64,000 bases of DNA from Trinickia fusca. GTDB lineage: Bacteria > Pseudomonadota > Gammaproteobacteria > Burkholderiales > Burkholderiaceae. This document shows, in pieces, positions 1 to 7,176 of this stretch. How positions within the stretch are numbered: the first letter of the stretch is position 1; each line of letters starts with the position of its first letter. The notes below the pieces were generated by a model. The model searched no databases. It was not told the origin of the DNA and worked only from the letters and a program-made list of their open reading frames with translations. Position numbers and translations under genes: made by a program. The stretch covers positions 248,001-312,000 of the forward strand of contig NZ_RBZV01000005.1 of assembly GCF_003628145.1 (NCBI RefSeq), given 5' to 3'.

Positions 1-25
1 TGCTTGTGCGTGACGTCGAGTATTT

Positions 26-45
26 CGTATCAAGGCTATCATACG
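26..45. promoter_or_regulatory. Dyad operator, copy 1 (CGTAT-N10-ATACG)
   Basis: Two arms, CGTAT at 26-30 and ATACG at 41-45, are separated by exactly 10 bp. In this copy the symmetry extends to 8 bp per arm (23-30 and 41-48). The same layout recurs at 71-90 and 3881-3900. Read on the minus strand, copies 1 and 2 begin CGTATGAT and copy 3 (plus strand) begins CGTATAAT, so the shared core is CGTATRAT-N7-ATACG. I infer a binding site for a dimeric regulator of the secretion locus. The XRE protein at 367-732 is the nearest candidate. Confidence 0.6.
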
Positions 46-70
46 AAACATTTAAAAGGCAACTGTGTTG

Positions 71-90
71 CGTATACAGTTCATCATACG
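71..90. promoter_or_regulatory. Dyad operator, copy 2 (CGTAT-N10-ATACG)
   Basis: CGTAT at 71-75 and ATACG at 86-90 have the same 10-bp spacing as copies 1 and 3. It lies 45 bp (about four helical turns) from copy 1. That would place two bound dimers on roughly the same face of the DNA upstream of the promoter at 299-327. Confidence 0.6.
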
Positions 91-298
91 TACTATTGAC
101 GACGATCTGCGATGCGGCGATCGCGACATGAATCGAGGGGCGGCGATCGAGGTGAGGGTGTTCGTCGTCATGTTGAAATTGCCGCGAATGCCGATATGAC
201 GGGGCTTTCTATTGGGGTCGGAAGTCGGAATAAGCGGGATTGCAGAGGTTCGACAAACAGGTAACAAAGTGCAACTCAGCTTGACTGTCTGAAATTGC

Positions 299-327
299 TT
301 GACAGGAAAAAAATTAGTAAGAATAAT
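299..327 (+). promoter_or_regulatory. Sigma-70-type promoter of the xre-icm/dot operon
   Basis: A perfect -35 box TTGACA (299-304) is followed by a 17-bp spacer and AATAAT (322-327), five of six matches to the -10 consensus. Transcription would start near 334, about 33 bp before the xre start codon. The surrounding 1-366 stretch is AT-rich and contains no convincing gene. It holds only the two dyads, this promoter and the palindrome at 335-344. Confidence 0.7.
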
Positions 328-334
328 TGCGTAC

Positions 335-344
335 CGTTATAACG
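335..344. promoter_or_regulatory. Perfect 10-bp palindrome at the predicted start point
   Basis: CGTTATAACG is a perfect palindrome starting about one base after the predicted transcription start of the 299-327 promoter. That position suits autorepression by the XRE protein encoded next. This is inference from position and symmetry only. Confidence 0.4.
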
Positions 345-366
345 ATATAGAAACGCGTACGGGGAT

Positions 367-732
367 ATGAGCACAAGACCAAAGCCACTTACGCTGCTCA
401 AAGCGTATCGAATAGCCAACAATCTGGATACGAACAAGATCTGCGAGCAGGCCCGGATCTCGCGTTCGTATCTGACGAGGGTCGAACAGGGCGCGACACC
501 GAGTGCCGAGATTGCCGCACGGCTGGTCCGGGTGCTGACCAGCGCCGAGTGCGTGCGTGTTCCGCAGCGCGCTACTACGCCCACGCGAGCCGAATCGCTC
601 GAAAGCGCGCGCCGTCTGCTCGAGCAGACCAAGGCATTGCATGCCGAATTCGCCGAGCAGGGCATCCGCGAAATACATTTGCTTTATCCGCAGCGTTATC
701 AAGCCGGAGTGGAAGACCATGGCTTCGCCTAA
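367..732 (+). CDS. Small XRE-type HTH regulator heading the T4BSS operon
   Basis: This 121-residue protein has a helix-turn-helix of the XRE/Cro type at about residues 9-62 (KAYRIANNLDTNKICEQA, then SRSYLTRVEQG). A short helical C-terminal tail follows, with no ligand-binding domain. It is the first gene after a strong promoter flanked by dyads, and its 3' end overlaps the icmL start by 14 bp, so the two are translationally coupled. It is probably a DNA-binding regulator of the secretion/transfer genes, perhaps autoregulatory. The domain is clear from sequence. The target sites (335-344 palindrome or CGTAT-N10-ATACG dyads) are inferred. Confidence 0.75.
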   Translation: MSTRPKPLTLLKAYRIANNLDTNKICEQARISRSYLTRVEQGATPSAEIAARLVRVLTSAECVRVPQRATTPTRAESLESARRLLEQTKALHAEFAEQGIREIHLLYPQRYQAGVEDHGFA

Positions 733-1408
733 TGCTCAACCCAGTCAGGCTTCGCGCGGCGTATTCGAGGTCCATCCGGCTGTCAGGCTATTGACCGAGA
801 CGTTCCTCTATAAATTCAGTTGGCCGAAATTGCTGGGCACCAATCTGATTCTCGGCATTGCATTGCTGGTTTCGGTGACGGCCAATGTGGTGCTGATGAC
901 GAGAAACGTACCGCCGGTTTATTTCGCCGTGACAGCCGACGGCCGAATCATGCGTCTGGCTCCGCTTTCCGAGCCGCTCGTGTCGCCCGAGGAAGTGGTG
1001 CAGTTCGCGCAGAACTGTGTGACCCGCTCGTTCTCGCTCGACTTCGTCGCCGACCAGATGCGCACCAAGCTCCAGTCACTGCACGACTGCTACACCGACG
1101 AAGGCTTTCACGCGCTGATGACGGCGTTCGACAAGAGCAACCTGCTCACGAAGATTCGTGAAGCGCGGCTCGTGTCGTCGGCCGTCGCTACCGGGGCAGG
1201 CGTGATCTCGGCCGTCGATGCCCGCGATCCGCGCGGCTACAAGTGGACGGTGCAGCAGCCTATTTCGATCACGCTGGTGAACCAGACGGAGCGGCGCTCC
1301 TACAGCTTCATCATCGAAACGCACATTCAGCGCGTCCCGACTGTCGACAACCCGAAGGGGATTTCGACGACAGCACTTCAGATTATTGGCAACGGTCAAA
1401 ACAACTAG
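719..1408 (+). CDS. icmL: IcmL/DotI (TraM) inner-membrane T4BSS protein
   Basis: This 229-residue protein belongs to the DotI/IcmL family, a bitopic component of the type IVB core complex related to VirB8 and IncI TraM. A cytoplasmic N-terminus with the phrase ETFLYKFSWPK precedes one membrane segment (about residues 40-61). A periplasmic domain follows, with typical family strings such as PPVYFAVTADGRI and the C-terminal RRSYSFIIETHIQRVP. The start at 719 was chosen over an upstream in-frame ATG because it begins the conserved part and overlaps xre by only 14 bp. Synteny with icmK and icmE supports the call. Confidence 0.88.
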   Translation: MASPNAQPSQASRGVFEVHPAVRLLTETFLYKFSWPKLLGTNLILGIALLVSVTANVVLMTRNVPPVYFAVTADGRIMRLAPLSEPLVSPEEVVQFAQNCVTRSFSLDFVADQMRTKLQSLHDCYTDEGFHALMTAFDKSNLLTKIREARLVSSAVATGAGVISAVDARDPRGYKWTVQQPISITLVNQTERRSYSFIIETHIQRVPTVDNPKGISTTALQIIGNGQNN

Positions 1409-1416
1409 GTGACGGC

Positions 1417-1677
1417 ATGACTGACGGCTTCAAACCCCTTCCGACGGCGATCGAGATAGCCGAAGCATCGAAGGACAAAGAGGGCACGCATCCTTTGGCT
1501 AGTGTTGAGGGCACCGATTGGCATCATGAGTTCGAACTGATCGACCCGTTCATTGCCACGCGCAAGGAACTCGAGGAGCTCTGGCAGAGTGCGCCGAATC
1601 GTCGTGCGCAGGACTGGCTGACGGGCATCATGGACACGCGCCGGATGTATGCCGTGGTGACGGGTAGCCCGTTCTGA
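1417..1677 (+). CDS. Hypothetical 86-aa protein between icmL and icmK
   Basis: This is a small soluble protein without signal peptide or membrane segment, acidic in its middle (WHHEFELIDPFIATRKELEELW). It lies 8 bp after icmL and ends 10 bp before the icmK start, so it belongs to the same transcript. I do not recognise the family. Legionella and IncI plasmids have no gene between icmL/traM and icmK/traN. It could be a lineage-specific cytoplasmic accessory or chaperone, which is a guess from position. Confidence 0.6.
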   Translation: MTDGFKPLPTAIEIAEASKDKEGTHPLASVEGTDWHHEFELIDPFIATRKELEELWQSAPNRRAQDWLTGIMDTRRMYAVVTGSPF

Positions 1678-1687
1678 GGTGATGCTG

Positions 1688-2677
1688 ATGAGCCGTTCGC
1701 TCACGAGACCGGTACTGGCCATCGCGCTGCTTGGCCTGACTCACATCGCGGCGGCGCAGATGGCGCGCCCCACCAACATGGCTGCCAACGGGGGCGCCGG
1801 CGACGCCTATGGGGCGGCGGCCGGTGGCGGTGCGCAAGGGGCAACGCGGCAAGGTGTGTATGCCAACCCGAACGCGCCGCAGCCTTTGCCGCCGTTGGCG
1901 CAACAGTCGAACGCCAATTTCGACGCCGCCGTCGACCTCGTTACGCCGCTTACGGGGCCGCAGATCCGCGCATTGCGCAAGCGCATCGACGACGCCAAGC
2001 GCGCGGCGTCGGCGAACCCTACGCGCCCGCCCAAGCCGGTCTATTCGGTGCAGACGGTGGACTTGTCGCCAGGGGCGCCGCCGCCGATCGTGCGCGTGAG
2101 CGACCTCGGCTCGGCCGTCACGTTCATCGACAGCGCGGGCGCGCCGTGGGACATCACCGAAGTCGACAACATGGCGAAGGGCCGCTTCGAAGTGTTGCGG
2201 CCCGTGCCGGGCGTGCCGACGATCACGATCACGGCGGCGGGTACGTATGTGGAAGGGGACGTGGCCGTGTTCCTGAAGGGCCTGTCGTTTCCGATCGTCG
2301 TGAAGATGATCGCGGGGCAGCGCGAGACCGACTATCGCCAGGACATCCGCATTCCGCGTCGCGGCCCCAATGCCACGGCGCCCGCGATGGCGACGCCGGC
2401 CATCGATTTGCCCGGCGACAGCATGCAGGCCATTCTCGACGGCACCGGGACTCCGGAGGCCAAACGCATCCGCATCGAAAACGGGCCGTCGGGCATGAGC
2501 GCATGGCAGATCGGCGAGCACATCCTGCTGCGCACGAACCTCTTTCTGAGCGACCCCGCTTATTACGGCGCGGTGACGGGCGCTGACGGCACGCATGTCT
2601 ACGACATTCCCACGACGCCGGTCGTGACCGTCAGCGAGAACGGCGTCAGTCACAACATCATTCTGGACCTGGAGTAA
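1688..2677 (+). CDS. icmK: IcmK/DotH (TraN) outer-membrane core protein
   Basis: This 329-residue protein resembles DotH/IcmK, which with DotC and DotD forms the outer-membrane ring of type IVB systems. A Sec signal (about residues 1-24, ending AAAQ) is followed by a low-complexity Gly/Ala/Asn linker and a short helix (LTGPQIRALRKRIDDA). The C-terminal beta-rich domain has the family pattern GSAVTFIDSAGAPWDI. In-frame starts exist at 1679 (GTG), 1682 and 1688. The 1688 ATG is favoured because GAGGT lies 7 bp upstream and because it gives the cleanest signal peptide. Confidence 0.87.
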   Translation: MSRSLTRPVLAIALLGLTHIAAAQMARPTNMAANGGAGDAYGAAAGGGAQGATRQGVYANPNAPQPLPPLAQQSNANFDAAVDLVTPLTGPQIRALRKRIDDAKRAASANPTRPPKPVYSVQTVDLSPGAPPPIVRVSDLGSAVTFIDSAGAPWDITEVDNMAKGRFEVLRPVPGVPTITITAAGTYVEGDVAVFLKGLSFPIVVKMIAGQRETDYRQDIRIPRRGPNATAPAMATPAIDLPGDSMQAILDGTGTPEAKRIRIENGPSGMSAWQIGEHILLRTNLFLSDPAYYGAVTGADGTHVYDIPTTPVVTVSENGVSHNIILDLE

Positions 2678-2679
2678 CG

Positions 2680-3855
2680 ATGGCCGAGCAAGAGCGAAAG
2701 CTGCACCCCGGCTTCTTGCGCAATGCGAAGGTGATTGCCGCGATTACGGTCGTGGCGGCGGCCAGCGTTGGCGTTGCATTCGTCGCCATGAAGCATCGAC
2801 CCGACAAGGCGAACGAGATGGACATTCCCTCCGTCTCGGCGCAAGGCGGCACGCCTTCGCCGGAAACGCCGCATTACACGCAAACGCTGAACAAGGCCAA
2901 TCAGGAAGGGCTCGCGCAAGCGCAGAAGACCGGCGCGACGTTCATCCCGGCGTTCTCCGACCGCAACGCGCAGATCGAGCAGGTGCTCGAGCAGCGCGGC
3001 GATCCGGCGGCGCAGAAGGTCGACTTCCAGCATCCGAGCGGCATGGTTCCGACGCAGGCGGCACCGCTTCCGGGGCAGCCGCAAGGCGGACAGATCTCGC
3101 CGTTGCCATTGCCGTCGCTGCCGTCGCCGACCCAAGGGGTGGGCATGCAGGTTCAGCAGCTCGTCAATCAATGGGATCGGGCGCCGCAATCGCAGGAGGT
3201 CCTGGGGCTGCAAAAGGAGGCGCAAGCGGCGGCGGCATCGATGACGGCGGCGACCAGCGCGGCGCAAGCGGTGGCTGCGGCGCAGCAACAGGCAAGCAAA
3301 GTGGCGCTGATTCATGCGAGCGACAAGTTCTACGCCCACCTTGAAAACGCCATCGATACCGATGCGCCGTCGGATGTGCTGGCAGTGCTCGACCAAGGGC
3401 CCTGTAAGGGCGGCGAATTGATGGGCAACGGCAAGCTGACAGGAGAGGCCGTGACGGCTTCGTTCACGTCGATGCAATGTGGCGGCAGGACGATCCCGAT
3501 CAATGCGGTCGCATTGAACGAGTCGACGCTGAGCAACGCGCTGCCGGCCGACCTCGATCACCACGTGATCGCGCGTGTGGCGGTGCCGGCGTTGCTCGGG
3601 GCGCTGAGCGCCGCGGGCAGCGTCTACAGCAACGCAGGCTCGACCGTCACGCAGAACGCGCTTGGCGGCACGACCATCGCGCAAAACCCGAATCCGTCGG
3701 CGCGCCAGCTCGAAGGCGCCGCGGTGTCGGGGGGCATGACCGGTGTGCAGGGCATGATTCAGCGCGAGGTGAACGCGGTGCCACCGGTGACCGGACGCGT
3801 GGAGATGAATACGCCGTTGCTGATCCTTTTCAAATCCGACGTGATCTTCCAATAA
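2680..3855 (+). CDS. icmE: IcmE/DotG (TraO) core-channel protein, short form
   Basis: This 391-residue protein has one N-terminal membrane segment (about 16-36), a Pro/Gln/Ala-rich linker and a C-terminal TrbI/VirB10-like domain from about 205 on. That domain contains LDQGPCKGGELMGN, SFTSMQCGGRTIPINAVAL and HHVIARVAVPALLGAL, which fit DotG/TraO. DotG forms the inner-to-outer-membrane channel. Legionella DotG is over 1000 residues because of a long repeat region; this one lacks it and is closer in size to plasmid TraO. Start 2 bp after icmK. Confidence 0.87.
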   Translation: MAEQERKLHPGFLRNAKVIAAITVVAAASVGVAFVAMKHRPDKANEMDIPSVSAQGGTPSPETPHYTQTLNKANQEGLAQAQKTGATFIPAFSDRNAQIEQVLEQRGDPAAQKVDFQHPSGMVPTQAAPLPGQPQGGQISPLPLPSLPSPTQGVGMQVQQLVNQWDRAPQSQEVLGLQKEAQAAAASMTAATSAAQAVAAAQQQASKVALIHASDKFYAHLENAIDTDAPSDVLAVLDQGPCKGGELMGNGKLTGEAVTASFTSMQCGGRTIPINAVALNESTLSNALPADLDHHVIARVAVPALLGALSAAGSVYSNAGSTVTQNALGGTTIAQNPNPSARQLEGAAVSGGMTGVQGMIQREVNAVPPVTGRVEMNTPLLILFKSDVIFQ

Positions 3856-3860
3856 GGGCA

Positions 3861-3888
3861 TTGGCGCGCTTCGATGTTTACGTATAAT
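3861..3888 (+). promoter_or_regulatory. Internal promoter before icmG
   Basis: TTGGCG (3861-3866) and a perfect TATAAT (3883-3888) are separated by 16 bp in the gap between icmE and icmG. The -10 box lies inside the third CGTAT-N10-ATACG dyad, so a protein bound there would block RNA polymerase. Confidence 0.6.
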
Positions 3889-3900
3889 ACGTGCGATACG
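3881..3900. promoter_or_regulatory. Dyad operator, copy 3, overlapping an internal -10 box
   Basis: CGTAT (3881-3885) and ATACG (3896-3900) have the same 10-bp spacing as the two copies at the start of the window. The left arm contains the TATAAT of the icmG promoter. Finding the same dyad at both ends of a four-gene stretch suggests one regulator acts on both transcription units. Confidence 0.65.
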
Positions 3901-3920
3901 CACTATGCGAGCAACGACAA

Positions 3921-5195
3921 ATGAGCGAACAGGACCACTTCTCGAACGTGCTTGACGTGGAGGCACATGAAGAGCCGCACGAGCCTCACTTCGGCGCAGC
4001 CGATTATGCGGGCGCTGACGAGTATGGCGAATTCGGCAAGGAGCAAACGCAGGTTCAGGTGCCGAAGAAGGCCGTGCCCAAGCTGCTGCTGATCGCCGGC
4101 GGGATGGCGGTATTCGTCGTGCTCGGCGTGGGCTATCAATACTTCTTCGGCGCGAAGCACCAGAGCGCGGCGAACAACAACATGAACGCGTCGGCCGATG
4201 CGATCGATACGGGCACGGGTGGCAATCCTGCGACGGGCGTGCCGCCGCTGCCGCAAGGCGGCATGCTGGCGCACGGTCCGGCTACGCCTCCGCCGCTGCC
4301 GGCCGCGATGAACCCGTCGGCGTCGAACGCATTCGTGGCGGGTCCGGCTGTGGGTGGTTTGCAGCCGACGGCCTCAGGCGCAATCAATGGCGCTACGGCG
4401 CAACCTGCGGCGACTCCGGGTGCTGCGACGACAAGTTCGCCGCCGTCCGTCTTCGATGCCGCACAGACGCCTGCTGCGCCAACCGGGGTGTCGACGTCGC
4501 AGGCTGCCGCACCGGCGGCCGTGCCGACGAGCGCGACCGGCATGATGGCGTCGGCCGATGCCAATGCCCCTGCCTCGAGCGCCAACGTGGGGGAGGCGGC
4601 AAGCGCGCAGCCAGCCGCCGCGACACCGGCTGCGATCGGCGGTGCGAATGCCGCATCCGATCCGAAGGACCTCGAGATCGCGAAGCTGCAAGCCGAATTG
4701 AAGGCCGCGCGCGGGCATCACGAGAAAACGCAGCGGCATGCCGGCAAGCATGCGACGCGCATTGCGCACACGCATCTTCGTGCGAACACGAACACGGTTG
4801 CAGCTGCGAGTGATGCGAACGCGGCATCCGGCACCGATGCGGCAAGCGGTGCGAGTGCGAGCGCAAGCTCGGACGCCAATGCGAATACGAACGCGAGCGG
4901 TAGCGCCATGATTCAGGCTGCATCCGGCGCGGATGCAGCGTCGGCACCGCGTACGGCGAAAGGGGCGGCGAACCGTCATCACCCGCGCCACGCCGCGCGT
5001 GGCAAGCATGCGCGCGTCGAGGTGCTGGTCGGCTACCACATCAAGCAGGTCGTACCGGGGCAGGGCTGGATCGAAGACGAGCAGACCGGCAAGCAGCAGG
5101 TCGTTGCCGTCGGCGACAAGATCGGCCGTGCGGAAGTCATCAAGATCGATCCGGACAACTATCGAATCGATACGACCGCAGGGGTGATCCAGTAA
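3921..5195 (+). CDS. icmG: IcmG/DotF (TraP)-like inner-membrane protein
   Basis: This 424-residue protein has an acidic cytoplasmic N-terminus and one membrane segment (about 54-74). A very long Ala/Asn/Ser/Thr-rich periplasmic linker (about 80-360) follows, with a short coiled coil (LEIAKLQAELKAARGHHEK). The compact C-terminal domain of about 55 residues has YHIKQVVPGQGWI then VVAVGDKIGRAEVIKID. This layout matches DotF/TraP, which stabilises the core complex. The call rests on topology, the C-terminal domain and synteny. The ATG at 3921 was chosen over an upstream GTG at 3891, which lies inside the dyad and promoter. Confidence 0.78.
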   Translation: MSEQDHFSNVLDVEAHEEPHEPHFGAADYAGADEYGEFGKEQTQVQVPKKAVPKLLLIAGGMAVFVVLGVGYQYFFGAKHQSAANNNMNASADAIDTGTGGNPATGVPPLPQGGMLAHGPATPPPLPAAMNPSASNAFVAGPAVGGLQPTASGAINGATAQPAATPGAATTSSPPSVFDAAQTPAAPTGVSTSQAAAPAAVPTSATGMMASADANAPASSANVGEAASAQPAAATPAAIGGANAASDPKDLEIAKLQAELKAARGHHEKTQRHAGKHATRIAHTHLRANTNTVAAASDANAASGTDAASGASASASSDANANTNASGSAMIQAASGADAASAPRTAKGAANRHHPRHAARGKHARVEVLVGYHIKQVVPGQGWIEDEQTGKQQVVAVGDKIGRAEVIKIDPDNYRIDTTAGVIQ

Positions 5196-5728
5196 TGGAC
5201 CTGATCAGCATCGTCACGAGCATTGCGGCCGACATCGTCGCGTTTCGTGCGCTCGCACAAGTGCTGGCTGTCGGCATCGGCATCTTCTATTGCGGGAGCG
5301 CCTTGCAAAAGGCGATCAAGAAATCGGCGTCGCCGGGCACGGACATCTCGGGGCAGAGCATCTTCGCGTCGTTCTTCATCGGCGCGCTGATCGTCAATTT
5401 CTCGGGCGTGATGGACAGCACGCTCGGCTCCATGGGGCAATCGGACACCACCTATGGCGACGTGATCTCCTACGCGAACCTCGCACAAACGGGCGCCTTT
5501 GCGCCTGCGATCACCGCGATTCTGACGATCATCTCGACGTTCGGGTGGTGGTACGCCCTGAAGGGCTGGACGATGTTACGGAAAGCCTCCAGCGGGGGCG
5601 GAGGAGGGGGTTACGAAGACTACGCCTGGAAAGGTTTCATTCACATCCTGGGGGGCGCGGCGCTTGTCAACATCAACGGCACGCTCGCGGCTTTTCAAGG
5701 AACACTCGGCATCAATCCACTCTTTTGA
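5195..5728 (+). CDS. icmC: IcmC/DotE (TraQ)-like membrane protein
   Basis: This 177-residue polytopic membrane protein has hydrophobic segments near residues 10-35, 55-75, 100-128 and 145-165. The C-terminal motif WKGFIHILGGAALVNING and the cytoplasmic Gly-rich loop (SSGGGGGGYED) fit the IcmC/DotE-TraQ group. Its role in the type IVB inner-membrane complex is poorly defined. Its start codon overlaps the last base of icmG, and icmD follows 15 bp downstream, as in Legionella icmG-icmC-icmD. Confidence 0.75.
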   Translation: MDLISIVTSIAADIVAFRALAQVLAVGIGIFYCGSALQKAIKKSASPGTDISGQSIFASFFIGALIVNFSGVMDSTLGSMGQSDTTYGDVISYANLAQTGAFAPAITAILTIISTFGWWYALKGWTMLRKASSGGGGGGYEDYAWKGFIHILGGAALVNINGTLAAFQGTLGINPLF

Positions 5729-5743
5729 CGGAGCAACCACACC

Positions 5744-6319
5744 ATGCCTCAAGCAATTCTGATCAACCCGTTCGCACGCCTGCATCTGTATGCGACCGAG
5801 CACGCGCGCACGTTCATCGTCGGCGCGATGGTGCTGGCCGGCATCGGACGCCTGATGGTCATCAATCCGCCGCTGGCGATCGCCGCGGTGATCATGGTCG
5901 CCACCGCGCTCTGGCACGCTTCGCTGCCGGCCGCCACGCGTCTGTCGAACAAGCATCTGGCCTTCACGGCGCTGATGCTGTTCGCCGTCACGAGCCTCGT
6001 GTTCTCGGGCGTCGCCAATGCGCAGTCGAACGGCAGCACGCTCGGCGGCATGGCGACGAGCCTCAAGAACGACATGGGCGCGGTCTACAACATGATCATC
6101 TACGCGTTCTACGGCGGCGGCATCGTCAGCACGGGCATCGGCGTGAACAACGGCATCAAGAAGTCCAAGGGCGACCAGCAAGTGACGACGGGCTCGATCT
6201 TCGGCTACGGTCTCGGCGGCCCCGCACTGGGCATGATCGGCTACATCATGAACTCGGCTGCCGGCTCGATGGGCGCCAGCTCGAGCAACATGGACGCGAT
6301 GCCGGCCAGCGCCCACTGA
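5744..6319 (+). CDS. icmD: IcmD/DotP (TraR)-like membrane protein
   Basis: This 191-residue protein has an N-terminal region with two or three membrane helices (about 22-70 and 75-92). The second half resembles IcmD, with ANAQSNGSTLGGMATSLKND followed by two hydrophobic segments rich in Gly. Legionella IcmD is shorter and starts near the ALAQSGSSLGG-like string. The first 85 residues here could be an extra domain, or an N-terminal extension as in TraR. Part of the inner-membrane platform by synteny. Confidence 0.7.
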   Translation: MPQAILINPFARLHLYATEHARTFIVGAMVLAGIGRLMVINPPLAIAAVIMVATALWHASLPAATRLSNKHLAFTALMLFAVTSLVFSGVANAQSNGSTLGGMATSLKNDMGAVYNMIIYAFYGGGIVSTGIGVNNGIKKSKGDQQVTTGSIFGYGLGGPALGMIGYIMNSAAGSMGASSSNMDAMPASAH

Positions 6320-6344
6320 GGCTGGCCTTTCGCGAGACCCGAAC

Positions 6345-7130
6345 ATGGCTTCACCGTTCGATTCGAGCACCGGTCGCGTCGGGGACGCGTCCTCGGCGCG
6401 CGAGACCGGGGGCTCGAGCGACGACGCACGATCGGGGCTCGCCTCCCCCGATCGCGCGCTCGGCGCGAACTTCGGCGCGCGCCGCTGCCGCGACATCGTC
6501 TTTTCCGTCAAGCGCAAAGTCTGGCGGCAGGACGACGAGCGCCTGGAACCCGACGATGCCGACTATGCGCAAAAACGTCAGGCGCGCATGGCGGCAGGCG
6601 GCTATCGCTGCGTCTTCTGCGGCTTTCGTTCGCAGCACACGGAGCTGCATCACCGTAACGACAACCACGCCGACTCTCGCGACGACAATCTCGAGGTCGC
6701 CGATCCGCTGTGTCACGGCACCCAGCACCTCGGCCAGATCGGCGCGGATAAACACGGCATCTTCGTTCAGCTCGAAGGCATGCCGCAAGCCGAACTCAAT
6801 CACTTGCAGCGGACGATCGCGGTCGTGCTCGAAATCGGCAGCGACGCCGAGAAGGCCGACGCGCGTGCGCTGCTTCAACATCTGGCGAGCCGTTCGCAGT
6901 TGGTGACGTCGGCCTGGGGCAGCGCCAACCCCTCCGATTTCGCCACGGCCTTGCACGCGCTGCACGAAGAGGATTCGGACAAGCGTGTCGGCGCGTTCGC
7001 CTCGCTGGCGCTGCTGTACCGTCCCGCGCGCTTTGCACAGTACGTGCGGCGGTGGATAGACGAAACCTACCGGTCGCTTCCGATCGCGACCTGGAAACAC
7101 CTGTACGAACGCGCGCGTTCGGGCCGCTAG
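6345..7130 (+). CDS. icmJ: IcmJ/DotN (TraT) zinc-binding coupling-complex protein
   Basis: This 261-residue cytoplasmic protein has an HNH-like zinc fold with C89, C92, H102-H103 and C123-H124 (YRCVFCGF, ELHHRNDNH, DPLCHGTQHLG) and the lead-in RKVWRQDDE. These are hallmarks of DotN/IcmJ, which binds the DotL ATPase in the type IV coupling complex. The first 50 residues are low-complexity Ser/Ala/Asp-rich and absent from the family core. It lies between icmD and icmB as in Legionella. Its presence implies that a DotL partner exists outside the window. Confidence 0.85.
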   Translation: MASPFDSSTGRVGDASSARETGGSSDDARSGLASPDRALGANFGARRCRDIVFSVKRKVWRQDDERLEPDDADYAQKRQARMAAGGYRCVFCGFRSQHTELHHRNDNHADSRDDNLEVADPLCHGTQHLGQIGADKHGIFVQLEGMPQAELNHLQRTIAVVLEIGSDAEKADARALLQHLASRSQLVTSAWGSANPSDFATALHALHEEDSDKRVGAFASLALLYRPARFAQYVRRWIDETYRSLPIATWKHLYERARSGR

Positions 7131-7176
7131 CGCTCGATGTCGCCCAGCGTCGAACCTAAGTGTCGGAGATCCATTC

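Noticed and set aside
52-267. Minus-strand reading frame before the xre gene
   Set aside because: It runs through the two dyads, has no ribosome-binding site or recognisable domain, and its Arg/Ser/Pro composition looks non-coding.
4750-4960. Repetitive GCGAATGCGAACG-like tract as a possible DNA repeat array
   Set aside because: It encodes the Ala/Asn/Ser linker of IcmG in frame. The repetition is at the protein level, with no fixed unit length.
5290-6906. Long plus-strand frame across icmC, icmD and icmJ
   Set aside because: It is an Arg/His-rich shadow of the three real genes, caused by high GC at third positions.
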